DNA of 64,000 bases from Gammaproteobacteria bacterium (lineage in GTDB: Bacteria > Pseudomonadota > Gammaproteobacteria > Pseudomonadales > Azotimanducaceae): the NCBI GenBank assembly GCA_009841615.1, contig VXLL01000029.1:62001-126000 (forward strand). Reading direction: 5' to 3'. Positions 18,118-26,699 of this stretch are shown piece by piece. Below the pieces are notes generated by a model. The model saw only the letters and a program-made list of their open reading frames with translations, was not told where the DNA came from and ran no database searches. A program made the translations under genes and the position numbers. How positions within the stretch are numbered: the stretch's first letter is position 1; every line of letters begins with the position of its first letter.

Positions 18118-18771
18118 ATGTTCAGTTCTTTTAACCACTTTGCAAAACTTTGCGTTTTTAGGGGGAACCCTGCTGACATCAACGGCAGTACTCCTACCCT
18201 AGTCTTCCTTTTTCTTATTCTTGTCGTTTTATTCTCGAGCCTAGCGTGGGTATTGGTGTCGCTGTTGGCGAGTGATTCGTCATCTGGTGCTCAGACGAGC
18301 CGCGATGTAGTAGTTCAGGTGTTGGACACAATTTGCACGCAACTCTTTATCGCGCTGTGTATCTATGTTGTACTCCACGTCCGGCGCGTACCCCAAAATT
18401 TCCAACAAACGTTTTCGTCCTACTTAGGTGTGAGCGTCATGATTACATTGGTTTCTTTGGCGCTCATTGTTGGGGTCGTATTGATAGGTTCTCGTCAAGA
18501 GCTGGGTGAACTGTTTGCCGCGCAAGAGAGCTCCTTGCTTACAAACAGGGCGACTTTGCTGTTCGTGTCATTGACATATATGGTGTCCCTAGTTTGGACG
18601 ATTCTAGCACTCGCATATATTTTGAATAAATCGATGGACGTGAAGTTCTGGCATTGTGGAGTTCTCGCAGTCATGATGATGTACACTCCTGAGGCTCTTG
18701 AGATTTTCCCGAATTTGTTAAAGTTTGCTGTCTATGCTATTGGGTCTGTTTTCGGGTTGAATCTTCTCTAA
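18118..18771 (+). CDS. multipass inner-membrane protein, unknown
   Basis: A 217-residue protein with about five or six hydrophobic segments (near 28-51, 70-88, 105-126, 145-167, 177-190 and 198-215) and only short loops. The ATG at 18118 has no recognisable ribosome site. The layout loosely resembles Yip1-type membrane domains, but I see no decisive motif. It stands alone, with about 250 bp on each side, between TlpA-like paralogue 1 and the metallopeptidase gene. Function unknown. Confidence 0.7.
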   Translation: MFSSFNHFAKLCVFRGNPADINGSTPTLVFLFLILVVLFSSLAWVLVSLLASDSSSGAQTSRDVVVQVLDTICTQLFIALCIYVVLHVRRVPQNFQQTFSSYLGVSVMITLVSLALIVGVVLIGSRQELGELFAAQESSLLTNRATLLFVSLTYMVSLVWTILALAYILNKSMDVKFWHCGVLAVMMMYTPEALEIFPNLLKFAVYAIGSVFGLNLL

Positions 18772-19025
18772 GTCTAGTCTTGATTATCGACCCAAAATTT
18801 GGGTAGAGGAGCAATACAACTACGTTCAAAGCGATTCGACTGTGACTTCCAACGACACCGCTACATTTTCGCGCGGTATTTGGAGACATTTCATTGGTAC
18901 ACGTACTTTGGCCTCAACCTCGTGTTAAAATAAGAACTCTGGAGTGCGCAAACGCAGAATAACAAGCGCACGCTCAACAAGCAGATGCGGATTGACATTC
19001 AAAGCCGAGAGATCGAGAAGAGCAG

Positions 19026-19781
19026 ATGAAGTGGGGAATCGGGCTAGTGTCTTTAATCGCTTTCTGTGTTGAAGCACAGAATCTATCTATCGAAGTAGAC
19101 GACTCCTGGCCCGCCGAAATCCGGCAGGAAGTTGAAACTATCCTCGAGGAAACGGCGGAAAAGATATGGGAACATCTGGATCCTAAACCAAACTACAAAA
19201 TCGTCGTACGGTATGACAGTGCAGGACCCATGGTTCTATATAGAGAATTCAGTTCTCTACCTGATGACACTGTGGAGATGCTCTTAAATCCAGATCTATC
19301 GGTTTCCCTCTACAAACCACAGCTCATATTTCAATTTGGGCATGAGTTCGGTCATGTAATTCAAGAATACAACAGGTTACGCTCCACCGAATCTAAAAAT
19401 AATTGGTTGCATGAATCATTGTGTGAATTGTTAGCAATCTGGCTCTTAAAGGAAGAAGGAGATGGCCCAATCATTGACGCAATTAGAGCGCGTTCTATAC
19501 AACTAGCTGAAGAGATCCGAGACTGGGAACCGTTTATACTTGCAACGGAAGAACTTTTACGAAGTAATGGGTACGCAAGGAAGCTAAATGCGATGATTGC
19601 CTATAAGTTGTATCCAGCATTCAAAAAGAATCCGAAGCTATTTAACGCGTTCCGATTTCTACCCAAGTCCGATAGCGAACTGGAAAAATATTTTGAGGAG
19701 TGGGCAGACAACGCAGCTAAGTCTTTGAGCGATGAACTTGTGGAAGAAATCAAAGAGACACTATTCCAAGAGCTCCAATGA
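19026..19781 (+). CDS. exported HEXXH zinc metallopeptidase-like protein
   Basis: A 251-residue protein with a short signal-like N-terminus ending near residues 17-18 (C-V-E-A-Q). The zinc-binding motif H-E-F-G-H is at 106-110. A second motif W-L-H-E-S-L-C-E lies 17-24 residues later, where Glu130 or Glu134 could be the third ligand of a gluzincin-type site. The spacing and the helix A-I-W-L-L that follows agree with this. Family subtype is not recognised. AGAGCAG precedes the ATG. The gene is convergent with the secreted protein at 19849-20493, 67 bp away. Two eroded 3' ends of homologous genes at 20577 and 21393 show that this peptidase was once present in three copies. Confidence 0.75.
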   Translation: MKWGIGLVSLIAFCVEAQNLSIEVDDSWPAEIRQEVETILEETAEKIWEHLDPKPNYKIVVRYDSAGPMVLYREFSSLPDDTVEMLLNPDLSVSLYKPQLIFQFGHEFGHVIQEYNRLRSTESKNNWLHESLCELLAIWLLKEEGDGPIIDAIRARSIQLAEEIRDWEPFILATEELLRSNGYARKLNAMIAYKLYPAFKKNPKLFNAFRFLPKSDSELEKYFEEWADNAAKSLSDELVEEIKETLFQELQ

Positions 19782-19848
19782 CGTACTTAGCGTTTGGAAT
19801 GTAGGAGTGTATTAGAATGGAATTGTGCACGAATTTATAGTGCAAAGC

Positions 19849-20493
19849 CTATTCCTCGTACTCCAGCTCTGTGTTTTCTTGTTGATCTAACAAACTGACT
19901 CTTTCCCTGAAGTCCTTGACGGCTTCCTCAGATTCCTCAAGCACTATCGTAGCAGCTGGGGTGTCCTTACCATCAAAATCAAATTCGATACTGTTGGCTG
20001 TCTCAATCTCCGTAAACCAATCATTCAATTCGTCACGGTTGATTTTTTTATTCGCAAATGGGAAGAGCTCATAATCGTTGAAAGTGAAGGTATCTTCTTC
20101 AAATTCTTCTTCATCGAAACGGTAGCGAACTTGAATGGAGTCTTCAGGTGGCTTGGGTAGTTCTAAGACCATATTTCCAAGTTCTTGTACGATACCGTAG
20201 TGAATAGTTGAGGAGTCTTCAGCTACTATTATTGGCTTACTAGGCCTAAACACCAAAGTGGCTTCGTCTTTCGATACTGATATTCGGACCCAAGCTTGCC
20301 GCTCTTCCTCGTTGGGTGCTGAATAACAAAGAAGAGATACAAGTGAAAGCTGTTCTTCTTCGCGTTCTTCCCAAATCTGGCAATTTCCGTAGTCTTTCAA
20401 GTTGTCCCGACGATCTATTATGTGAGCAAACAGCGAACTAGTCGCAGCCAAGGCTGTTGTCAACAGTAGTAGAATGCCGATTCTTTTAGCCAT
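19849..20493 (-). CDS. secreted protein of a triplicated family, copy 1
   Basis: A 214-residue protein with a cleavable signal peptide (basic M-A-K-R, hydrophobic to about residue 23, then A-T-S-S-L-F-A-H). GGAG lies 11 bases before the ATG. The mature protein has a Cys pair (N-C-Q-I-W and L-L-C-Y-S) that may form a disulphide, an acidic middle, V-R-Y-R-F-D-E-E-E-F, and a conserved C-terminal part: D-E-L-N-D-W-F-T-E-I-E-T-A, F-D-F-D-G, and a helical tail V-K-D-F-R-E-R. The order of these parts loosely recalls the VasI-like secreted fold (V-x-Y-R-x-D strand, then helix, then a strand ending in G), but that is a resemblance by eye only. It converges on the HEXXH peptidase, so an inhibitor or partner role is possible, not shown. 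Confidence 0.75.
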   Translation of the reverse strand: MAKRIGILLLLTTALAATSSLFAHIIDRRDNLKDYGNCQIWEEREEEQLSLVSLLCYSAPNEEERQAWVRISVSKDEATLVFRPSKPIIVAEDSSTIHYGIVQELGNMVLELPKPPEDSIQVRYRFDEEEFEEDTFTFNDYELFPFANKKINRDELNDWFTEIETANSIEFDFDGKDTPAATIVLEESEEAVKDFRERVSLLDQQENTELEYEE

Positions 20494-20576
20494 TATTCTG
20501 AGTCTCCGAGTCTACTAATTGAGAAGTATTTTGTCACTAAGTATTTGGTTCAGGTCGTTTAATAAAAGAATCAAGC

Positions 20577-20667
20577 GTGCTGAAAGAGTTCATTGAAGAG
20601 TGGTCCGACAACAATCCTGCTTCCTTGGACGTTGATCCAGTGGAAGACTTCAAAGAGGCACTATTCC
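20577..20667 (+). pseudogene. eroded 3' end of a metallopeptidase gene, stub 1
   Basis: About 30 codons translate as L-K-E-F-I-E-E-W-S-D-N then S-L...V-E-D-F-K-E-A-L-F, which lines up with the last 30 residues of the peptidase at 19026-19781 (E-K-Y-F-E-E-W-A-D-N ... V-E-E-I-K-E-T-L-F). No upstream remainder of that gene is visible. The stub reaches into the convergent secreted gene: CTATTCC at 20661-20667 is both its last part and the stop region of that gene. Confidence 0.75.
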
Positions 20668-21311
20668 TCAGCTTCCTGATCTGTATCTCGTTGCTGATCT
20701 AACAAGTTGATCCTTTCTCTGAAGTCCTTTACGGCTTCCTCGGACTCCTCAAGTGTTATCTTCACAGACGGGAATTCTTCACCAACCAAATCATATTCGA
20801 AACTTTCCGCTGTCTCGAGCTCTGTAAACCAATCACTTAATTCGTCCCGATCGATTTCTTTTTTTGCGACGGTTTTACCGGAGCTTTCAAGGTCTGTAAA
20901 TAATTCGAACTTATCCACTTTAAATTTTTCTTCATCGAAACGGTAGCGAATTTTTATGGACTCGTCGGGTGTTTCTGAAAGCTGTTTGCCATCAAGTTCA
21001 TCATCAAGTCCTGTACTATCGGGAGTGTTTGTCGGTTTTTCAGGACGTAATATAGGAGGCAAATACCTCAAGACGGTTATGTCTTTGTACACCGTTATCC
21101 TAAACCAAGCTTGGTTTTCTTTCTCGTTTGGTGCTAACTCACACATAAGTGATACATTCCAAAGTGCTGCTTCTGATCTCTGTTCCCAAACCTCACAGTT
21201 TCCGTACTCTTTCAAGTTTTCCCAACGGTCGAAGGATGTACTCAGCGCAAATGTCGAAATTGTCGTAGCAAGTAGTATCATCAAAAGTAGGACACCAACG
21301 CTTTTAGCCAT
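20661..21311 (-). CDS. secreted protein of a triplicated family, copy 2
   Basis: A 216-residue protein with the same layout as copy 1: signal peptide M-A-K-S-V-G-V-L-L-L, the N-C-E-V-W Cys and the L-M-C-E-L Cys, a variable acidic middle (here P-E-K-P-T-N-T-P-D), I-R-Y-R-F-D-E-E-K-F, the D-R-D-E-L-S-D-W-F-T-E-L-E block, and the V-K-D-F-R-E-R-I-N-L-L-D-Q-Q tail. GGAG is 10 bases before the ATG. The conserved ends and variable middle suggest selection for change between the Cys pair and the Y-R-F-D strand. It lies directly next to metallopeptidase stub 1. Confidence 0.75.
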   Translation of the reverse strand: MAKSVGVLLLMILLATTISTFALSTSFDRWENLKEYGNCEVWEQRSEAALWNVSLMCELAPNEKENQAWFRITVYKDITVLRYLPPILRPEKPTNTPDSTGLDDELDGKQLSETPDESIKIRYRFDEEKFKVDKFELFTDLESSGKTVAKKEIDRDELSDWFTELETAESFEYDLVGEEFPSVKITLEESEEAVKDFRERINLLDQQRDTDQEAEE

Positions 21312-21392
21312 GACTGCGATTCTCCCTGTTTGCTAACCGAGAAGCATTAACACTTAGTATTTGGTTCAAGCAGTTGAACGAAAAGTCAAGCC

Positions 21393-21480
21393 TTTAAAAA
21401 AATCTTTGAGGATAGGTACGACAGCCGTCGCTCGTCCCTGGGCGTTGATTCTGCGGAATACACCAGAGTGGCACTATTCC
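21393..21480 (+). pseudogene. eroded 3' end of a metallopeptidase gene, stub 2
   Basis: About 29 codons read F-K-K-I-F-E-D-R-Y-D-S then S-L-G-V-D-S-A-E-Y-T-R-V-A-L-F, matching stub 1 (S-L-D-V-D-P-V-E-D-F-K-E-A-L-F) more than the intact peptidase. Again it ends at CTATTCC (21474-21480) at the stop of the convergent secreted gene. Stubs 1 and 2 share their shape, so the truncation probably happened once, before the last duplication. Confidence 0.7.
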
Positions 21481-22121
21481 TCGGTGTGCTGATCTGAATC
21501 TTGTTGCTGATCTAACAAACTGAGCCGTTCCCTGAAGTCCTTCACAGCTTCCATAGACTCTTCAAGTGTTATCGTGGCCGCAGGGGACTCTTCACCATCA
21601 ATATCAAATTCGATACTTTCCGCTGATTCAATCTCGGTAATCAATTCACTCAATTCGTCCCGCTCAATACTTTTAGTCACATAGGAGTAAAAAAAATGCT
21701 GGTGAGGTTTGAACGCGTCTTCTCTAAATTCTTTTTCATCGATACGGTAGCGTACGTTTACTGAATCTGTAGGTGGCTCTGGCAATTTAAAGACATATTT
21801 TCCATCTATGGTTTCGCCACCAAGGTCTGGAACGACTGCGGGATCTTCACCATAAGATCTTGGCATAGTAGGACTATAGGTAAAATTAGTCTCGTCTTTC
21901 GATACGGTGATGCGCATCCAGGCCGTTAGCTTTTTCTCGTTTGGTTCTGATATACAGAAAAGGGATACTTTGGAAGTGATTTCTCCTTTGATAATTTCCG
22001 AGACCTCACAATTTCCGTAATCACTTTTGTTTTGCCATAGCGAGATGAGCGAGAGAGCATATAACGAACTTGGGACAGCAAAGACAATCATCCAAATTAG
22101 GATGCCTATTCTTGTAACCAC
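21474..22121 (-). CDS. secreted protein of a triplicated family, copy 3
   Basis: A 215-residue protein starting at GTG 22121, with GGGAGG ten bases upstream; the siblings start with ATG. Signal peptide to about residue 23. It keeps the Cys pair (N-C-E-V and L-F-C-I-S), V-R-Y-R-I-D-E-K-E-F, R-D-E-L-S-E-L-I-T-E-I-E-S-A (the Trp-Phe of the siblings is Leu-Ile here), F-D-I-D-G-E-E-S and the K-D-F-R-E-R tail. The middle differs most from the siblings (Y-S-P-T-M-P-R-S-Y-G-E-D). Function unknown. Confidence 0.75.
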   Translation of the reverse strand: MVTRIGILIWMIVFAVPSSLYALSLISLWQNKSDYGNCEVSEIIKGEITSKVSLFCISEPNEKKLTAWMRITVSKDETNFTYSPTMPRSYGEDPAVVPDLGGETIDGKYVFKLPEPPTDSVNVRYRIDEKEFREDAFKPHQHFFYSYVTKSIERDELSELITEIESAESIEFDIDGEESPAATITLEESMEAVKDFRERLSLLDQQQDSDQHTEE

Positions 22122-22666
22122 TGCACTCGTTCCTCCCGTCTACTAATTGAGTAGTACTTTGGCCCACAGTTTTTAGTCCGACGTATTTGAACTAAAAGTC
22201 AAGTGTAGTTTCAATGATACTCGACATTCACCTAATTTCGCGCACGAACTTTCTTTTGATTGTGGCACTCATTCATTCCGAGCATCGGATTACATTCCAA
22301 TAATTCAATGAACTCGCAGAATTAGTAAATTTTTACCCTCGTGGTCGTACTCTCTCAGTTTGGAAACTAAAGGAACTTCAGAATCACATTGAGGTGCGCA
22401 CAATGAACAAGAGCAAGGGGCTCAAACGATGTGTGAGACATCGGTGGTGCTGTGGCTTTTAATTGGCTTGAGCGTCCCCAATTGACCGATACGGAGCGAA
22501 GTTGTTTACATTCTGAGAGAATAACAAATGACAAAAATTCAAAAATATTAGGGAAAAGCAGAGCAACGAACCAATGGATAGCTTTTAGCAGGAAGACCAC
22601 AAGCAACGACAACTGTCCATTTAGAATATTCAATGTAGCGATTCTCGAACCGAGACAAAAAGTGAT
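22122..22666. other. 545 bp gene-poor stretch
   Basis: Between the third secreted gene and TlpA-like paralogue 2. The first part (to about 22200) resembles the upstream regions of secreted copies 1 and 2 (TATTTG-A-CTAAAAGTCAAG pattern), so it belongs to the same duplicated unit. I see no convincing gene, terminator or repeat in the remainder; the open frames here have no ribosome site and no recognisable product. Confidence 0.4.
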
Positions 22667-24511
22667 ATGAAAATGCACCTATCTTTTTTCGGTTTACTGG
22701 TAATCACTCTCAGTTTTGTTGGATGTCAGATGACGACTGGTACCGGGCTAAAACAGAACGAATTTTTGATAACTGGCGAACTCGTCGATTTAAGAGATAC
22801 ACCATCTCAAGTACAAGACTTTGATGTAAAGGTTACCTACAGTAGCGAAGAAACAGGCATCGAGGAATTAGTTTCTGGAAAACTCAGTAATGGGCAGTTT
22901 GAGTTACGTGGTACCTTAGACATTCCAAAAGACGTAACTCTAAGTGTCCTGAAGGACGGCAATCCAGCAACCCTTGGTCTAGAATTCAAGCTTCTTCCTG
23001 GCTCCAAGACCACAGTCGAAGTGTTAGTCGATAGAGAAGATACGGGAGTCTGTCTGAAAGGTGATTTTCATGCATCGTCAGACCCGAAACGTCAATTCAC
23101 GATTAAGGGGGACCTAAGTGAGATTGGTGATTATCACCCTGAATTGACGTACGTATGTATTGACAGAACAGCCTACACATTGAATGGGTCTATATCCAAT
23201 AGCTTCTATGCTCCTGTACTGTTAGACAACGGCAAATTTTCGATCTCGGGCGACATTGAAGAACCGATGGGTATCTATGTAAGCTTTACGGATCTCTCTC
23301 GTTCCGGCCCGTTTTATCTTTCTCGTGGTTTAATTGCAATTCTCGAACCTGGTGTAAACTACGAGATTGGCAAACTAGAAAACACAGATGAGTTAGTTGT
23401 CACAGCAGATCGAGAAGGAATTCACTCGAAACTCATAACAAACTGGAAGTCCGATCCCGAGTACCTGAAACTTTTAGAACAACAATCCCTCGCTGCTGCA
23501 GAACTTCAGTCCACACTGAACTCTGAAGATGGAGCGAGTCCAGAAGTTGAGCCAGGTGTAGAAGACGACGAAGAAACGACCACTTCCACACTTGCAGACC
23601 GTAATCCACCGGCCGACGAGTGTAAACACGTTGACTTATCTTCCGTACCGGACGACCCCGGAGAAGGCCTGCCAAAAACCGCAATGGACGAACTAAGGTA
23701 TAGAGTTCAGGATAGACATATCGAATTGCTTTTACCCTTCATGCAAAACGATGACGATCTTCATTTAGCATGGTTCGCATATTTACTATCTCCTCTGCAT
23801 TGGAGTAAGATGGGTCCTGTTTTTGCTCCTTGGCATTTAGATGGTTTTTTTGTGTACGATTCTTTTTTGTTCGAATTAGATAGACAAAAGCTTACGGTTT
23901 TTGAGGAATTCGCTACAAAATTCCCTCAGAAATTTGTCAAGGATCACATAACGCGAAGCATTGAATCGATTCGTCGGAGAGTCTCGTTGTATCAGAACAA
24001 TAAGAAGGTGATTCCAGGACAACTTGCACCCCCTTTCACTCTTATTGCGAAAGATGGTGACTCTATATCCTTACATAGTGTTCTGCAGGAAAACGAACTA
24101 GTACTAGTCAACTTTTGGAACACATGGTGTGAACCGTGTAAAGCAAGTATCCCAACTCTCAAAGAAATGTACTCGGCTTACCACCATGAAGGCTTTGAAA
24201 TTATCACTATACATTTGCACAGAAACTCAACGCGTGCGCTAAGAATATTAGAAGAGAACGAATTGGAAGAGAACGAATTTCCATGGATTGACGTTATCGA
24301 TTCAACCAATGATGGTCTGCAACATTGGGAAGCACCCATAGAAACATCTTACAAAAGCTTTGATATGATGGGGGGCATTGCCTATGAAACTGCATATTAT
24401 GGAACAAAACCCCACGGATTCTTAATCGATAAGGAGGGATGTATCGTTCGACGCAATCTGTCGACGGAAGAATTGGATACCGTACTCGCCTCTCGTTGGA
24501 GCGAAGAGTAA
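22667..24511 (+). CDS. TlpA-like thioredoxin-fold lipoprotein, paralogue 2
   Basis: A 614-residue protein with the lipobox F-V-G-C (Cys20). The domain order matches paralogue 1: beta module with I-T-G-E-L and N-G-Q-F-E-L-R-G-T, a second beta module, an acidic linker of about 285-310 residues, the P-P-A-D-E-C-K-H-V-D-L-S segment, a helical part, then the thioredoxin fold with the complete W-C-E-P-C motif (Cys488 and Cys491) and F-P-W-I-D-V. The active-site context N-F-W-N-T-W-C-E-P-C is that of a standard TlpA/ResA-like reductase, so this may be the most functional of the three. It is followed after 162 bp by paralogue 3 on the same strand. Confidence 0.87.
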   Translation: MKMHLSFFGLLVITLSFVGCQMTTGTGLKQNEFLITGELVDLRDTPSQVQDFDVKVTYSSEETGIEELVSGKLSNGQFELRGTLDIPKDVTLSVLKDGNPATLGLEFKLLPGSKTTVEVLVDREDTGVCLKGDFHASSDPKRQFTIKGDLSEIGDYHPELTYVCIDRTAYTLNGSISNSFYAPVLLDNGKFSISGDIEEPMGIYVSFTDLSRSGPFYLSRGLIAILEPGVNYEIGKLENTDELVVTADREGIHSKLITNWKSDPEYLKLLEQQSLAAAELQSTLNSEDGASPEVEPGVEDDEETTTSTLADRNPPADECKHVDLSSVPDDPGEGLPKTAMDELRYRVQDRHIELLLPFMQNDDDLHLAWFAYLLSPLHWSKMGPVFAPWHLDGFFVYDSFLFELDRQKLTVFEEFATKFPQKFVKDHITRSIESIRRRVSLYQNNKKVIPGQLAPPFTLIAKDGDSISLHSVLQENELVLVNFWNTWCEPCKASIPTLKEMYSAYHHEGFEIITIHLHRNSTRALRILEENELEENEFPWIDVIDSTNDGLQHWEAPIETSYKSFDMMGGIAYETAYYGTKPHGFLIDKEGCIVRRNLSTEELDTVLASRWSEE

Positions 24512-24532
24512 GCTGAATAACTTGTAGTTCCA

Positions 24533-24634
24533 ATACCGAGGAATATCACCGTAAAGACTGTGATCTAGATTGTTTCGACCGTGCAATTTGCCAACCATCA
24601 GAATACCGATCAATCCAGCCTTGGAAACTAACAC
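24533..24634 (+). repeat. 3' flank repeat of the TlpA-like genes, copy b
   Basis: Homologous to the flank of paralogue 1 (ATACC-GAGGAAT...CTAGAT...CGACCGTG and TTGGAAACTAACAC at 24621-24634) and to copy c after paralogue 3 (TTTCGACCGTGCAATTTG, identical at 24572-24590 and about 26620-26638). Confidence 0.65.
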
Positions 24635-24673
24635 ACAATTCCCACCAACTATCAAAGCGAGACATAAACCCAC

Positions 24674-26569
24674 ATGAAAATGCTACTATCTTTTTTCGGT
24701 TTACTGGTAATCCCTTTCAACTTTGTTGGACTTCAGATGATGGCGGATACCGGTTTGAAACCGGACGAATTTTTAATCACGGGTAAACTTGTCGATTTAA
24801 GTGATTCGCCGTCTCACGATCGGGATCTCAACGTGAAGGTTACTTACGGCACCGAAGAAACAGGCATCGAGGAATTAGTTTCTGGAAAGCTAAGAAATGG
24901 AAAGTTTGAGCTACGTGGTACCCTAGAAGTACCAAAAGACGTACTTCTTAGTGTCTCGAACGACGATGACTTATACGGCGTTACACAATTTAAGCTCTGT
25001 CCGAACACCATGACCAGAGTGGAAGTGATAGTAGACACTGTTTATACCACCGGCTATACCAGTCGCTTTGACAATTGGCCGAAGAAAATAGGTACCGACC
25101 ATACCTACGTCTATCTGAAAGAATACGATCATTCATCGACGGATTCGGAACGTAAATTTACTTTCACCGGGGACCTCAGTAAGTCTTTTGATTATCACCC
25201 TGAATTGACGTCTGTGTGGGTTGAAGGTACAACATACGATCTAGATGGTTCCGAATTGCATACAAGCTACGGGCCTGTTTTGCTAGACAAAGGTAAATTT
25301 TCAATCGAGGGCGACATTAACGGGCCGATGGGTGTTTATATACTTTTGGAGAGTCGCATTCTTTCTGACCAGCGTGATGCTAGCCTAACAGCCATTTTTG
25401 AACCTGGTGTGAACTACGAGATCGGAACACTAGAACACTCCGAAGGGTTGGTAGTATTAGCAGATCGAGAGGGCTTTCACTCGAAACTCATTTCAGATTG
25501 GGAGTCGGATCCACAGCATCTGAAACTGCTAAAACAACAAACCTTCGTTCGTGAACAATTTGAAACATCACTGGACTCTGAAAATGGAACCAACCAAGAA
25601 ATAGAGTCAGAAATAGAAGAAGACGAAGAACCGACTGAAGAAACGCCCACTTCCACGTTTGCGGACACTAATCCACCGGCCGACCAGTGTAATCACGTAG
25701 ACTTATCGTCCGTGCCGGACGACACTGGTACGGGGCTTCCCTTTACCACCTGGCAAGAACTTAGTAACAAAATTTCGGAAAGACGCATCGAGTTGATACT
25801 CCCTTTCATGAAAAGCGACGATCTTCATTTAGCGTGGTTTGCATACTTACTCTCTCCTTTGGAATGGAGTCGGCTTTCCCCGCTCTTTTCGATGATGATC
25901 CATGTCGATGGAATATCTTTGTACGATGCTTCTACGTATGAACTAGATAAACAGAAACTTACCGTCCTTGAGGAGTTGGCTACAAAATTCAGTCCGGCAT
26001 TCGTCACTGTTCACATAACACCAAGAATTGAATCTGCTCGTCAGCGAATCTCAATGTATGAGGAGAATCAGAAAGTAATTCCGGGGCAACCGGCACCTCC
26101 ATTCACTCTCTGGACTAAGGATGCCGATTCAGTGTCGTTACATAGTGTTCTGCAAGAAAACGAACTAGTGCTGGTAAATTTTTGGCCTCAATGGTGTAGA
26201 CCTTGTGACGCTAGCATCCCCGTTCTCAAAGAGCTGTACTCGTCTTACAACGATAAAGGTTTTGAAATAATCACAGTCCAATTGAACAGAAACACGGACA
26301 GTTCGATAGAAAGCTTCGAAGAAAACGAATTCCCGTGGATTGATGTTATTGATTCCGATAAATTTCAAGGTGATCTTAACGGTTGGCGTGCACCCATTGC
26401 AACTTCTTACGCAGCACCTAGTAGGGGCATTATTCATGACACTGCCTTTCGTGCAGAACCGAATGGTTTTTTAATTGATAGTGAGGGATGTATTGTTCAA
26501 CGCGATCTATCAACAGAAGAGCTTAAATCCACGCTTGCATCTCGATGGAGTGAAGAGTCTACCAAATAA
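24674..26569 (+). CDS. TlpA-like thioredoxin-fold protein, paralogue 3, lipidation Cys lost
   Basis: A 631-residue protein. The first 19 residues are nearly those of paralogue 2 (S-F-F-G-L-L-V-I...F-V-G), but the Cys at position 20 is Leu (F-V-G-L-Q-M), the codon being CTT where the others have TGT. The protein should thus not be lipidated; it could be cleaved differently or stay anchored by its hydrophobic N-terminus. Otherwise the domains match, with an insertion of about 20 residues near 120 and a thioredoxin motif W-C-R-P-C at 507-511. G-C-I-V-Q-R-D-L-S near the end is shared by all three. I cannot exclude a sequencing error at the Cys, but neighbouring residues are also changed (P-F-N for T-L-S). 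Confidence 0.85.
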   Translation: MKMLLSFFGLLVIPFNFVGLQMMADTGLKPDEFLITGKLVDLSDSPSHDRDLNVKVTYGTEETGIEELVSGKLRNGKFELRGTLEVPKDVLLSVSNDDDLYGVTQFKLCPNTMTRVEVIVDTVYTTGYTSRFDNWPKKIGTDHTYVYLKEYDHSSTDSERKFTFTGDLSKSFDYHPELTSVWVEGTTYDLDGSELHTSYGPVLLDKGKFSIEGDINGPMGVYILLESRILSDQRDASLTAIFEPGVNYEIGTLEHSEGLVVLADREGFHSKLISDWESDPQHLKLLKQQTFVREQFETSLDSENGTNQEIESEIEEDEEPTEETPTSTFADTNPPADQCNHVDLSSVPDDTGTGLPFTTWQELSNKISERRIELILPFMKSDDLHLAWFAYLLSPLEWSRLSPLFSMMIHVDGISLYDASTYELDKQKLTVLEELATKFSPAFVTVHITPRIESARQRISMYEENQKVIPGQPAPPFTLWTKDADSVSLHSVLQENELVLVNFWPQWCRPCDASIPVLKELYSSYNDKGFEIITVQLNRNTDSSIESFEENEFPWIDVIDSDKFQGDLNGWRAPIATSYAAPSRGIIHDTAFRAEPNGFLIDSEGCIVQRDLSTEELKSTLASRWSEESTK

Positions 26570-26581
26570 CTTTGTTATCGA

Positions 26582-26638
26582 GTAGAAGGAAGATAATCGC
26601 ATAGGGTACTACCTAGATAGTTTCGACCGTGCAATTTG
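26582..26638 (+). repeat. 3' flank repeat of the TlpA-like genes, copy c
   Basis: CGCATAGGGTACTACCTAGATAG and TTTCGACCGTGCAATTTG resemble copies a and b. After this point the sequence leads directly to solenoid copy 7. Confidence 0.6.
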
Positions 26639-26699
26639 AAAGCCTATAGTACGATGATCGGACCGGCCGGAGACTTGTGCCAAGATAGTGCATTCTATA

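Noticed and set aside
22452-22670. 72-codon open frame before TlpA-like paralogue 2
   Set aside because: Unlike the frame before paralogue 1, no ribosome site; judged to be chance.
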